Source of the DNA: Candidatus Oscillochloris fontis
GTDB taxonomy: Bacteria; Chloroflexota; Chloroflexia; Chloroflexales; Chloroflexaceae
Direction of reading: 5' to 3'
Length of the DNA: 64,000 nucleotides
Assembly (NCBI RefSeq): GCF_004138135.1
Contig: NZ_RYFD01000002.1
Coordinates: 62,001-126,000 of the forward strand
A program made the translations under genes and the position numbers. The first letter of the stretch is position 1. The number at the start of each line of letters is the position of its first letter. The notes under the pieces were generated by a model, which did no database searches, was not told the DNA's origin, and worked only from the letters and a program-made list of their open reading frames with translations. Below are positions 34,814 to 43,926 of this stretch, piece after piece.

Positions 34814-35353
34814 ATGGCCCAAGGAGCCACCATTTATAACCTAGCCATTGACCTCGCCGATATGGATCGCGGCGTCTATGAGACGCTGGATCTCCGCGTG
34901 GCCCGCCATCCCTCCGAGAGTACCGCCTACCTCGTTACCCGCGTGCTGGCCTATTGCCGCGAGTATACCGAGGGCATCGCGTTCAGCCAGGGCATTTCCG
35001 CCGGTGACGAGCCAGCGATCTGGGTGCGTGACGCTACTGGTCAGGTGACGGCATGGATCGAGGTAGGCTTGCCCGATGCCACCCGGCTACATCGGGGCAG
35101 TAAGTTGAGTGGGCGGGCCGTGATCTATACTCACCGCGATGCGACTCAACTCTGCACCCAGCTTGCCGGGCAGAAGATCTACCACGCCGAGAGTATCCCG
35201 GTCTACGCGCTGGATCGCCACCTGATAGATGGCTTGGCCACACACCTCGAACGACGCTGCGCATTGAGTCTCTCCATCACCGAGGGCCAGATCTTCGCTA
35301 CGCTTGGCGAGGTGAGCCTGAGTGGCAGCATCACCACCCATCGCATCGCATGA
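34814..35353 (+). CDS. YaeQ-family protein
   Basis: 179 residues from the ATG at 34814 (AGGAG about 11 bases upstream); this length is that of YaeQ. ATIYNLAIDLADMDRGVYETLDLRVARHPSES is the family start; AYCREYTEGIAFSQGIS and IWVRDATGQVTAWIEVGLPDATRLHRGSK are the conserved central parts; SIPVYALDRHLI follows. YaeQ proteins have a fold related to PD-(D/E)XK nucleases; their role is unknown, with an old proposal of anti-termination. A membrane-tethered Mrr nuclease follows 40 bases downstream. Confidence 0.87.
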   Translation: MAQGATIYNLAIDLADMDRGVYETLDLRVARHPSESTAYLVTRVLAYCREYTEGIAFSQGISAGDEPAIWVRDATGQVTAWIEVGLPDATRLHRGSKLSGRAVIYTHRDATQLCTQLAGQKIYHAESIPVYALDRHLIDGLATHLERRCALSLSITEGQIFATLGEVSLSGSITTHRIA

Positions 35354-35393
35354 ACGCACCACCTTACATACATTAGGAGACAAGAACATCTCT

Positions 35394-36170
35394 ATGGCAC
35401 GTCGAAGATCAGGCCGTACTCGCTCTGATGCAAGCATCGCAGGACTGGGGGTGGTGATCTGTGTCGCTCTCTTCAGCACCTACCGCTGGATTGAAGGTCT
35501 ATCGAACGAGTGGAGAGTTGCGGTGGTTATCCTCGCACTCTCAACGTTCTGCTTGGTTGCCTGGGCAATCGTCAATCTTATCCGCCACGCACAGCGCCGA
35601 CGACTCAACCGCATCGCCCTCAGTCAACTCACGCCTACCGAATTTGAGCTACGGGTCCAGCAACTTCTCGCCGACTTAGGCTGGACAAAGTTACAACATC
35701 ACGGAGGAAGTGGAGATCGTGGAACTGATCTGACTGGTTCTTACCAAGGAAAACGCTATGTCATTCAATGTAAGCGCTATCGAAAGAAGATACCACCATC
35801 CCACATCCGTGATCTAATCGGCACACTCTACATCCAGAAGGCGGATCGCGCACTATTGGTAACAACGAGCGGTTTTACTGCCCAGGGCTATGCCGAGGCC
35901 CGTAATCAGCCGATAGACCTCTGGGATGGCGAAACCCTCGCCATGCAGATCGAACAAGCCACGGCCCGTCAAGCCGACCCATCACATGTACAGGCGACCC
36001 GCAGGCGCATAGCGGTCGTGGTGATTGGAGCGGTCTTGATCAACATCGTTGCTATTGCATACGCCTTTCTGGCAACGGGATCACTACCCTATCTAGGGGA
36101 TTCTTCTCAATACGCAAGCAGTTGGTCAGGCATCTTACCTTTCAGCCCACTCCATATTCAGCGCCAGTAA
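35394..36170 (+). CDS. Membrane-tethered Mrr-type nuclease
   Basis: 258 residues. Two membrane helices near the N-terminus (about 16-34 and 41-62), then an Mrr catalytic domain (about 78-190): LTPTEFELRVQQLLADLGW, HHGGSGDRGTDLTGSYQGKRYVIQCKRY with the Asp...Gln-Cys-Lys core of PD-(D/E)XK enzymes, and ALLVTTSGFTAQGYAEA. A third helix (about 204-228) lies near the C-terminus. The catalytic residues are intact. Mrr nucleases cut modified or foreign DNA; the tether would place it at the membrane, where incoming DNA arrives (inference). It may share a transcript with the YaeQ-like gene. Confidence 0.85.
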   Translation: MARRRSGRTRSDASIAGLGVVICVALFSTYRWIEGLSNEWRVAVVILALSTFCLVAWAIVNLIRHAQRRRLNRIALSQLTPTEFELRVQQLLADLGWTKLQHHGGSGDRGTDLTGSYQGKRYVIQCKRYRKKIPPSHIRDLIGTLYIQKADRALLVTTSGFTAQGYAEARNQPIDLWDGETLAMQIEQATARQADPSHVQATRRRIAVVVIGAVLINIVAIAYAFLATGSLPYLGDSSQYASSWSGILPFSPLHIQRQ

Positions 36171-36351
36171 CCGCGTCAGGATCGCCTCGTTGCTAATGGC
36201 GGCGTCCCAGTAATCAATTCCCTTACATACGGAAATAGCCCAAACGGCGCGAGATGTAGTGATCATCTCGTGTTGTTTATTATCCTTATTTCATTGTATC
36301 AAATATCACAAAAAAAGTATTTTTTAACGAATTTTGTAACCATATATTTAC

Positions 36352-36381
36352 TTGACATTAACATCTATAGCAAGATATAAT
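36352..36381 (+). promoter_or_regulatory. Consensus sigma-70 promoter for the giant surface protein
   Basis: TTGACA (36352-36357) and TATAAT (36376-36381) are perfect, with an 18-base spacer and an A/T-rich UP-like region upstream. The leader to the ATG would be about 205 bases. Confidence 0.85.
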
Positions 36382-36481
36382 CCGCTTTAAGCAATGCTTC
36401 CCTCCTCGCAGTAGCATCCTTGCCTCCTCGTAGCAACATCCTTCACTCTTTTATTACACCATATTGCCAAAACTGTATCGT

Positions 36482-36508
36482 GCCTAATTCCTATCTCTGG
36501 AATTAGGC
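36482..36508 (+). promoter_or_regulatory. Leader hairpin before the surface protein gene
   Basis: GCCTAATTCC and GGAATTAGGC form a perfect 10-bp stem with a 7-base loop, about 85 bases before the start codon. It may stabilise the mRNA or act in control; no known riboswitch is recognised. Confidence 0.5.
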
Positions 36509-36592
36509 TTGATGTGTCTTCTGCATAGCGTGATATTGGCGCTACGTTGGTACATCCCAAGGTTGGGACACGGAAGAAACGAGGAGACGATG

Positions 36593-39500
36593 ATGTCTAA
36601 TCACAGGAATTGGCGTTTCACAACCATGGTGGCGGTCGTTGTAGGGCTGCTCGCCGTTCTCGCACTCACTCCAACCGCCCAGGCCCAAGAGGGAACGAGT
36701 ACGCTGAAGGTGGATCTGAATGGTACGTGGTACAAGGATATTACGGTTGAGCTGTATGTCTCGGATGGAGTAAACGGTACCGTTAGTAATCAACTGTGGA
36801 CCAAAGGCAATCAGCACGGTGCTTCGCGCACCTACAGTATCAACCCGGGTACGTATGATGTGCGCTTGGTTCAGGGCGGTCAGTCCTGGATTCAAGATGA
36901 TCTCGTGTGTGGTCCTGGTATCTGCGAAGTCACGGGCTTCAAACAGACCTTAACGCTGGATCTGAGTGGCACGTGGTACAAGGACATTAGCGTCCAACTA
37001 AATATGGCTGGTGGTGCGAATATCTGGACTGTCGGCAACCAGCACGGGGCCACTCGCACCTACAACGTCCTTGCGGGTAAATACGATGTTGTGCTTACTC
37101 AAGGGCCGCAGAGCAAGACCATCGTTGGCATTGATTGCCAAGCCACCAGTTGTAGTCCACCTGTGCCGCGTAAGACCCTGACGGTGGATCTGAGTGGTAC
37201 GTGGTACAAGGATATTAGCGTTGCCTTGTACAAAGACAACAATAGCGATCCGAGTGCCGAGACGTTGCTTTGGACGGTGGGCAACCAGCACGGAGCCACT
37301 CGCACCTACAACGTCCTTGAGGGTACCTACGATGTTGTGCTGATCCAGGGGTTGCAGAGCAATACCATCCCGAACGTCGTCTGTACGACGGAGGCACCCG
37401 GCGCTGATACCTGTGTCGCCAAGGTTCCCAGCGCGATCCTGACGGTGGATCTGAGTGGCACATGGTACAAGGACATTAGTGTCCAACTGAAAATAACTGG
37501 TAGTGGGGAGATCTGGACTGTCGGCAACCAGCACGGGGCTACCCGCACCTACAACGTTCTTGATGGTACCTACGATGTTGTGCTGACCCAAGGATCGCAG
37601 AGCAATACCATCCCGAACGTTGTCTGTACGACGGAGGCGCCCGGCGCTGATCCGTGTGTCGCTACAGTGCCGCGTAAGATCCTGACGGTGGATCTGAGTG
37701 GCACGTGGTACAAGGATATTAGCGTCCAACTGAATATGGCTGGTGGTGAGAAACTCTGGGCGGTGGGCAACCAGCACGGAGCCACTCGCACCTACAACGT
37801 TCTTGATGGTACCTACGATGTTGTGCTGACCCAGGGGGTACAGAACAACACCATTGGCGGCATTGATTGCCAGAACGCCAATTGTAGTGCGGATGTGCCG
37901 CACACGATTCTGAATGTGGATCTGAGTGGCACGTGGTACAAGGATATTAGCGTTCAGTTGAATAGAGATGGCGGTGAGACGCTCTGGACGGTGGGCAACC
38001 AGCACGGGGCCAACCGCGAGTACAACGTCCTTGAGGGTAAATACGATGTTGTACTTACCCAGGGGACGCAGACCCACTCTGTCAGTAGCATTCAATGCAC
38101 ACCTGCCGTGCCGTGTAGTGCTGGTGATGTTGTCGCCGATCTGCCCCTTGACCTGCGCCTCAACCTTGGCGGCAGTGTCACTACGAGCCTCTACGATAGT
38201 ACTGGTATCTCCATCTGGAGTGTGGGCAACCAACACGGGGCCGAGCGCCACTACAATGTCCTCAAGGCAACCTACGATGTGGTTGTCACCGCAGCGGGTA
38301 AAGATTATCGCTGGGAGGACGTAAATTGTCTCGGTGAGGTGTGTGTTCTCGGTAATAGCACGCTCACTGTTGACTTCACGGGCATCAACAGTGTCCATGC
38401 CTACATCTACAAGAGCGACAACAAACCCAATCTGATTACCGGGCCACAGGTTGCGCAGCAAACGTGGAAGGATAACACGGCCTCTTTCGGCAACCTCCCC
38501 AGCGGTCTCTATGATGTCAAGCTGGTGAAGGGTTCCCAGACGAAGATCATTGACAATGTGATCGTCTTGGGGACAAATCCCGTCCTGAATGATATCGTGA
38601 CCACCCTGACAGTGAAGTTCCCTGGCATCAGCAGCGTGCATACCTACGTGAGAACCACCGATGGCGCTGCGGTGGATGAGCGTACCTGGAAGAATGACGA
38701 GGTTCCCATCACGGTTCTCAAGGGAACCTACAATGTCGTGGTCGTCAAGGGGGCACAGCAGATCATTAAGCCTGTGGACTGCTCTGGCGACACCTGTGTC
38801 GTCGAGAACATCGTCGCCCAACTGAAGGTGGAGTTCCCTGGCATCACCGGGGTGCATACCTACGTCAAGACAACCAACGGTGCTGCGGTAGACGAGCGCA
38901 CCTACCAGAACACTGGCTCGACCACGATCCCCGTGTTGAAGGCCCAAGCTCCCGAAAAGAGCCTCTACAAGGTCGTGGTTGTCAAGGGGGCGCAGCAGAA
39001 TACGTATGATGTTGACTGTAGCACAGGGATCTGCACCATCAATGGGATCGTCTCCACCTTCACCCTGCACTTCCCCGGTAAAAGCAGCGTCCATGTCTAC
39101 CTGAAGCTCAACGATGGCAACCCTGGCACCTACGGGGCCGCCGTGGATGAACGTACCTACCAGAAGGATAAAGCTACCTTTACGGCGCTCAAGGGTACCT
39201 ACGATGTGCTGGTCAGGATCGGCAACGAAAGCTACGTCCTCGATGCCGTTGACCTCAACAAGGATACGTCGGTCTATACCCTCACCATCGTCAAACTGCT
39301 CAACTCCAAAGGTACACTCATCGCGACCGCTACACCTGTGGATTACTACGGTGGTACATGGAAGCCCCTGGGAACAACCACGAATGGGGTATTGAGCGTT
39401 GCTCTCCCCGGCGCACCCGCAAACTACAGCTTCCGCATGAACTATGCCGGAGCGCGCCAGGAGAAGTGGCAGAATCTGGCGAAAGATCCCATCGTCATCT

Positions 39501-40654
39501 TCCAGACCGTCAATGTGACGATGGAACTGCGCGATAGTAGCACGAGCCTGATCAAAGGCACGGCCGGGCCGGTACAGTATTACACTGGCACGTGGCTCGA
39601 CTTCGGGGACAACGACACGCTAGAGGATGGGCAGGTGACGATGGAGTTGCTGCCGCTCAACTACAGCTTCCGCATGAGCTATGCCGGAGCGCGCCAGGAG
39701 AAGTGGCACACGGTTACACCTACGAGTTCAGTCGTCACCTTCAATACGGTTCGTGTGACGATGGAACTGCGTGATAGTAGCCTGGAGAAGAACCTGATCA
39801 CCGGCACGAACGAGACGGTACAGTACTACACCGGTACGTGGCGCGACTTCGGAACCGGCGACACGCTGGAGGATGGGCAGGTGAAGATGGAGTTGCTGCC
39901 GCTCAACTACAGCTTCCGCATGAGCTATGCCGGAGCGCGCCAGGAGAAGTGGCAGAACGTGGCTACGAGTCCAGTTGTTACCTTCCAGACGGTCAGCGTG
40001 ACGATGGAACTGCGTGATAGTAGCAACAAGCTGATCATCGGCACGACCGGGCCGGTGCAGTACTACACCGGTACGTGGCACGACTTCGGGGCCGCCAACG
40101 ACACGATGGAGAATGGGCAGGTGACAATGGAGTTGCTCCCGCTCCAGTACAGCTTCCGCATGAGCTATGCCGGGGCGCGCCAGGAGAAGTGGCACACGGT
40201 TACACCTACGAGTTCAGTCGTCACCTTCAATACGGTTCTGGTGACGATGGAACTGCGTGATAGTAGCAACAAGCTGATCACCGGCACGACCGAGACGGTG
40301 CAGTACTACACCGGTACGTGGCACGACTTCGGAACCGGCGACACGCTGGAGGATGATGGGCAAGTGATGATGGAGTTGCTGCCGCTCAACTATAGCTTCC
40401 GCATGAGCTATGCCGGGGCGCGCCAGGAGAAGTGGCAGCACGTGGGCAGCAACGCAACAGTTACCTTCCAGACCGGGCAGGTGAATTTCAACACAACCAT
40501 CACTCCGACTCCGACGCGCTACTATACGGGTACGTGGCGTACCTTCAACAACAACATGCAACTCTTGCCGGGGAACTACCTCTTCGACTTTGCCAACATC
40601 CCCGACAAGTACTACACCATCGCCGGGGGGAAGGAGAATAATATCAATCCCTAG
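36593..40654 (+). CDS. Giant secreted protein of three tandem-module families
   Basis: 1353 residues from the second of two ATGs (36593), 6 bases after GAGGAG. The signal peptide ends AQA before QEG (about residue 35). Block A (about 36700-38330) has seven modules with LTVDLSGTWYKDISVQL and WTVGNQHGATRTYNVL, the last degenerate. Block B (about 38350-39280) has four with FPGISSVHTYVKT and GAAVDERT. Block C (about 39285-40645) has six with VTMELRDSS, QYYTGTW and NYSFRMSYAGARQEKW. Modules are about 65-80 residues and beta-rich, with near-identical DNA between some. There is no sorting motif or C-terminal membrane helix. It is probably an extracellular adhesin or sheath component (inference). The family is not one I recognise. 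Confidence 0.85.
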   Translation: MSNHRNWRFTTMVAVVVGLLAVLALTPTAQAQEGTSTLKVDLNGTWYKDITVELYVSDGVNGTVSNQLWTKGNQHGASRTYSINPGTYDVRLVQGGQSWIQDDLVCGPGICEVTGFKQTLTLDLSGTWYKDISVQLNMAGGANIWTVGNQHGATRTYNVLAGKYDVVLTQGPQSKTIVGIDCQATSCSPPVPRKTLTVDLSGTWYKDISVALYKDNNSDPSAETLLWTVGNQHGATRTYNVLEGTYDVVLIQGLQSNTIPNVVCTTEAPGADTCVAKVPSAILTVDLSGTWYKDISVQLKITGSGEIWTVGNQHGATRTYNVLDGTYDVVLTQGSQSNTIPNVVCTTEAPGADPCVATVPRKILTVDLSGTWYKDISVQLNMAGGEKLWAVGNQHGATRTYNVLDGTYDVVLTQGVQNNTIGGIDCQNANCSADVPHTILNVDLSGTWYKDISVQLNRDGGETLWTVGNQHGANREYNVLEGKYDVVLTQGTQTHSVSSIQCTPAVPCSAGDVVADLPLDLRLNLGGSVTTSLYDSTGISIWSVGNQHGAERHYNVLKATYDVVVTAAGKDYRWEDVNCLGEVCVLGNSTLTVDFTGINSVHAYIYKSDNKPNLITGPQVAQQTWKDNTASFGNLPSGLYDVKLVKGSQTKIIDNVIVLGTNPVLNDIVTTLTVKFPGISSVHTYVRTTDGAAVDERTWKNDEVPITVLKGTYNVVVVKGAQQIIKPVDCSGDTCVVENIVAQLKVEFPGITGVHTYVKTTNGAAVDERTYQNTGSTTIPVLKAQAPEKSLYKVVVVKGAQQNTYDVDCSTGICTINGIVSTFTLHFPGKSSVHVYLKLNDGNPGTYGAAVDERTYQKDKATFTALKGTYDVLVRIGNESYVLDAVDLNKDTSVYTLTIVKLLNSKGTLIATATPVDYYGGTWKPLGTTTNGVLSVALPGAPANYSFRMNYAGARQEKWQNLAKDPIVIFQTVNVTMELRDSSTSLIKGTAGPVQYYTGTWLDFGDNDTLEDGQVTMELLPLNYSFRMSYAGARQEKWHTVTPTSSVVTFNTVRVTMELRDSSLEKNLITGTNETVQYYTGTWRDFGTGDTLEDGQVKMELLPLNYSFRMSYAGARQEKWQNVATSPVVTFQTVSVTMELRDSSNKLIIGTTGPVQYYTGTWHDFGAANDTMENGQVTMELLPLQYSFRMSYAGARQEKWHTVTPTSSVVTFNTVLVTMELRDSSNKLITGTTETVQYYTGTWHDFGTGDTLEDDGQVMMELLPLNYSFRMSYAGARQEKWQHVGSNATVTFQTGQVNFNTTITPTPTRYYTGTWRTFNNNMQLLPGNYLFDFANIPDKYYTIAGGKENNINP

Positions 40655-40681
40655 CCCTATTCCTCAGCGTATAACCAACGC

Positions 40682-40708
40682 GGGCGGGTGGCTACGTGCC
40701 ACCCGCCC
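40682..40708 (+). terminator. Hairpin after the surface protein gene
   Basis: An 11-bp stem GGGCGGGTGGC / GCCACCCGCCC with loop TACGT, followed by CTTACTTTG. It is a probable terminator, 28 bases after the stop. Confidence 0.75.
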
Positions 40709-40968
40709 CTTACTTTGCAGCCCGCTCCATATTCACCCTCTGAATGCAATGCCTTAATACAAGAGGCCCGTCAGTATTCCAGGGCCAAGGGCCGGGGCGA
40801 CATAAGCCCAGACCAACTCCCAGCCCCAAAAAACGCCAATCGTGCCGGAAGCGCAACACAAGCGCCTGGGAGGGAATAACCATGACGCCCCCCTACGTCC
40901 GCCTTGATAATACTAAACCGTATGGTATTCTAATTACCATGATCGGCCTATCATAAAGGAGCAATCCC
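40709..40968. other. Intergenic stretch without a supported gene
   Basis: Between the terminator and the pseudogene at 40969 I find no supported coding sequence; short frames here lack ribosome sites and family resemblance. It holds the promoter/operator candidate described at 40904-40940. Confidence 0.6.
40904..40940 (+). promoter_or_regulatory. Promoter with overlapping inverted repeat (TetR-type operator candidate)
   Basis: TTGATA (40904-40909) and TATTCT (40926-40931) with a 16-base spacer. ATGGTA (40922-40927) and TACCAT (40935-40940) form an inverted repeat over the -10 region. It stands 28 bases before a decayed gene followed by a decayed TetR gene, so it may be the relic operator. 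Confidence 0.45.
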
Positions 40969-41337
40969 ATGCGTATTGCGATCATCGGTGCGGGCAACAT
41001 CGGCGCGACTCTGGGTGCCAAATGAGCCAACGCAGGCCACACCATCTCCTTTGGGGTACGCGATCCCCAAAGCGCGAAGACTCGCGCTGCCCTGAGCGCC
41101 GCTCGCCCCCATGCCACTGTCACCAGCATTGCCGAAGCACTCGTTGGCACTGAGGTCGTCCTCCTCTCGCTACCCGGTGATACCGTAGCTGCCTTTGCCC
41201 AGGAACACGCCGCTGCCCTCAACGGTACCTTCGTGATTGATACCACCAATCAGTTTGGTCATCCGGTCATGAATGCGATTGCGACGATTGCATGCGTACA
41301 ATATCGGGCGCAGGTGTGGACAGATCACGAGAGGTAA
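40969..41337 (+). pseudogene. Rossmann-fold F420/NADP reductase-like gene, nonsense and truncated
   Basis: GGAG precedes the ATG. The translation starts MRIAIIGAGNIGATLGAK, a Rossmann Gly-x-Gly-x-x-Gly nucleotide site typical of the NpdG/F420-dependent NADP reductase-like family, then meets TGA at codon 19 (41023-41025) where related proteins carry Trp. The frame continues ANAGHTISFGVRDP...VLLSLPGDTVAAFAQEHA...FVIDTTNQ and then departs from the family after about residue 107, ending at TAA 41335. The usual length is about 200-220. One stop and a lost 3' half make it a pseudogene. Confidence 0.85.
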
Positions 41338-41343
41338 GCGCGG

Positions 41344-41875
41344 ATGGGAACCACAACCGATTCTGATGCGATGGACACCGAGCGTGTCCCCGGACGCCCA
41401 CGGGAGCCTGTGGTGAACCGTCGCATCCTTGATGCTGCCCTCCACCTCATGGTTCAGAGTGGCTATATACGCATGACGATGGATCAGGTGGCAACCCTGG
41501 CCCAAGTCACCAAGCCCACCATCTACCGTCGCTACCCCAGTAAGATCCAGATCGCCCTAGCCGCCATCGCCTCCTACTGTGATCAGGCTCCCCCTAACTA
41601 TAACGGTGACACCCGCAATGACCTGATTGCTCAAATGGAGAACTTCCGCCACGGCCTCGACCGCCCCCATGGCAATGCTCGGCACCGCCCTCGCCGAAGA
41701 GCACGAGACACCCGAACTGCTCGCTCATTTCCGCGAGTACCTCGTCACACCACGTCGCACTAGCCGAGAATATGCTGGTGGGCAATTACTACGCCCATTA
41801 CCTGCAGGCTACCCCTTCCCTCCTGATTGGGCTACTCGTGTGGTAGATGCGGTGCTGACAGGTATGCGGTGGTAA
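41344..41875 (+). pseudogene. TetR-family regulator with frameshifts
   Basis: The first frame (41344 to about 41670) encodes a TetR helix-turn-helix: RRILDAALHLMVQSGYIRMTMDQVATLAQVTKPTIYRRYPSK. Near 41670 the C-terminal domain continues in another frame (PMAMLGTALAEEHETPELLAHFREYLVTPRR). Further on, MLVGNYYAHYLQATP and FPPDWATRVVDAVLTGM lie in different frames again. At least three frame changes and a missing middle helix are needed to rebuild the family pattern, so the gene is dead. It lies 6 bases after the Rossmann pseudogene; both look like a regulator-target pair that decayed together. Confidence 0.85.
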
Positions 41876-41918
41876 CCTACATTGCTCGGTAGCTCAAGCG
41901 AAGTTATACATAACATCT

Positions 41919-43910
41919 CTATTCAAAATCGAAGCGACCCATAAACCAGATGCGATCCTCATTCGCACTGAGTCGCAACATCTCACCTGAAATATTAAGA
42001 AGATATGGTTGCCACACATCCTGGCTGGGCTGATTTGCGAAGACAAGGGTCGTTTCATTCAACCAGATAGGGTTACTATTTGGTCCAGGAAGATACGTCA
42101 ATTGGCGTAGATCAGACCCATCAGAGCGCATAATACAAATCTGGCGATCAGCAGTGTTTGATTTAGAATTACGAACGAACGCAATAAAACGACCATCTGG
42201 CGACCAAGCGGGAATATCCTCGTAAAAGTCATCTGTATTGGTGAGATTGATTGCACCACTACCATCCGCATTGGCCACGAAAATCTCGAAATTTTTTCCT
42301 GTCCAGTGGGTAAATGCAACCTTTCCAGTAGATGACCAATCTGACCAACCAGCATGTTCGGTGCGCCACTGCATGTTCCGACCAGTTGAGAGATGATAGA
42401 GGTAATTCCTTGCCGATGCCGAACCACCTTCGCTCGTTTCAGCAGTATAGAGCAATGAATTACCATCAGGAGACCAAGCAGGGAATTGACTATCAAGTTG
42501 CGGTAAAGAAGCTTGATATATATCACCATTGAGAGTATCGAAAACCCATATCGAACCAAGCTCATTATCAGATCGAGTTGAGGTAAATGCGAGTCTCTGT
42601 GTTCCTGGATGCCATGCCGGATCGAACGCATCACCGCCCGTATCAAGATAGCGCAATTCACGGATTCCAGGCAGAACGATGGCGAGTTGCCATTGTTTGT
42701 TGATTCCACGCACAGATATCAAGAGTGGTGTGGGAAGAAACTCGGTGGAAGAGAAATTGATCGGGCGAAAACGTGCGGAGTTCTCAGCATATTCACTGAT
42801 TCGATCCATGCGCAACGCCTGACTGGAGAGGAGACTACACCATGTTTTTGATCCAACTACTCCATCAATCTCAAGTTCGTTCTGTAACTGAAATTCTTTA
42901 ACTGCTGCTTTGGTCTGCGGACCAAAAATTCCATCAACAAATCCAGGATGATAGCCAAGGTGAGTGAGCCTTGTTTGTACAATCTGCACATCATCACCGC
43001 TCAGACGATCAGTATTTTGTGTATTCAGAAAAAGTGTACGTAGATCTGCACAGGCTAAGTCAGATTGAACCGTTGCTGAACTCAGCAGTAGGTTATCAAA
43101 ATTGACACGCATCTGACTCTCTGCTTGGACAAATAATCCAATCTGCCCATATCGTTCAGGAAATACTGTCCCGCGAAGAATTACGTCGCCATCAACCAAT
43201 ACAACAAGGGAATCTATTAATCGATCAATCGCTAACGTAATTGGACGATCAGGACGTGGCACATCAAATGAACGAGAATCAGCCTGTATGACATATGGCT
43301 GCATCTCACCCATAACCTTCTGTAAGAGTGCTACTTCGCCATCCAAGTTCACCGTCACTGCATAGTAGGCAAGATTTCGATAATCATTTGGATCGCCTTG
43401 AACATCAAACATCACACCGAAACGCCCACTCCCTTGAACCGAACGAATATCAACCATTAAACGTGTCGGTATAATATTTATTTCGGAATGAATATCATAG
43501 ATAATTTGCTGAGGTAATGACACATCGAACAAATAGCCCTCAGCACTATATCCATTTGCATTGCCATTCTGATCCAGATAGAGCGGCGTCCAACCACTTT
43601 GAGGTGATGAGAAATCATCATAGTAGACTGGTGTATGAGCAGCAACGACTGGTGCAACTGGTGAATTAGTAGCAGTAGGCGTGATAGCATAATCAACTGA
43701 TGAGACAAACGGAGACGGCGTTGGGGTAGTGACTGTTGCCACTATACTTGTTGATAGTGCTATATGTGTAGGATTATCTACAATATCAAAAAGAGATTGA
43801 TTATTGGTTTCAACTACAACAACACTTTGTGCATGGATCAGCATTCCAATAGTTACAATCAGCGCGAAGATTCCAATACCGACCAAGGTGATGATCATTG
43901 GACGACGCAT
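41919..43910 (-). CDS. Membrane-anchored jelly-roll/PG-binding/propeller protein
   Basis: 663 residues; AGGAGA stands about 6 bases before the ATG. Domains: one N-terminal helix (about 5-27), a Thr/Pro linker, a laminin-G/concanavalin-like jelly roll (about 95-270, from YYDDFSSPQSGWTPLY to MRVNFDNLLL), a peptidoglycan-binding domain (about 298-355, VQIVQTRLTHLGYHPGFVDGIFGPQTKAAVKEFQ), and a TolB/PD40 propeller with WSPDG-type blades (PAWSPDGNSLLYT, PAWSPDGRFIAFV). The helix places the rest outside the membrane, likely in contact with the wall. It is the last gene of a five-gene AT-rich operon. A sensor or anchor role is inferred. Confidence 0.85.
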   Translation of the reverse strand: MRRPMIITLVGIGIFALIVTIGMLIHAQSVVVVETNNQSLFDIVDNPTHIALSTSIVATVTTPTPSPFVSSVDYAITPTATNSPVAPVVAAHTPVYYDDFSSPQSGWTPLYLDQNGNANGYSAEGYLFDVSLPQQIIYDIHSEINIIPTRLMVDIRSVQGSGRFGVMFDVQGDPNDYRNLAYYAVTVNLDGEVALLQKVMGEMQPYVIQADSRSFDVPRPDRPITLAIDRLIDSLVVLVDGDVILRGTVFPERYGQIGLFVQAESQMRVNFDNLLLSSATVQSDLACADLRTLFLNTQNTDRLSGDDVQIVQTRLTHLGYHPGFVDGIFGPQTKAAVKEFQLQNELEIDGVVGSKTWCSLLSSQALRMDRISEYAENSARFRPINFSSTEFLPTPLLISVRGINKQWQLAIVLPGIRELRYLDTGGDAFDPAWHPGTQRLAFTSTRSDNELGSIWVFDTLNGDIYQASLPQLDSQFPAWSPDGNSLLYTAETSEGGSASARNYLYHLSTGRNMQWRTEHAGWSDWSSTGKVAFTHWTGKNFEIFVANADGSGAINLTNTDDFYEDIPAWSPDGRFIAFVRNSKSNTADRQICIMRSDGSDLRQLTYLPGPNSNPIWLNETTLVFANQPSQDVWQPYLLNISGEMLRLSANEDRIWFMGRFDFE

Positions 43911-43926
43911 GCATCTCTCCTAGTAG

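Larger units (their letters stand above)
36171..36592. other. Intergenic region: AT-rich promoter and long leader
   Basis: No coding sequence is supported here. The DNA from about 36290 to 36400 is strikingly AT-rich for this window, with A and T runs (36308-36325), and leads into a consensus promoter. The leader has the CTCCTCG repeat (about 36411 and 36434) and a hairpin at 36482-36508. Confidence 0.7.

Noticed and set aside
36998-39094. Long minus-strand open frame (698 codons) antisense to the surface protein gene
   Set aside because: It is a by-product of the tandem repeats and codon pattern of the plus-strand gene. It has no ribosome site, no recognisable domain, and the plus strand has promoter, signal peptide and modules.
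41023-41025. In-frame TGA as selenocysteine or Trp recoding
   Set aside because: The position is normally Trp, not Cys, no SECIS-like hairpin follows, other genes use TGA as stop, and the same gene has lost its 3' half. A pseudogene is simpler.
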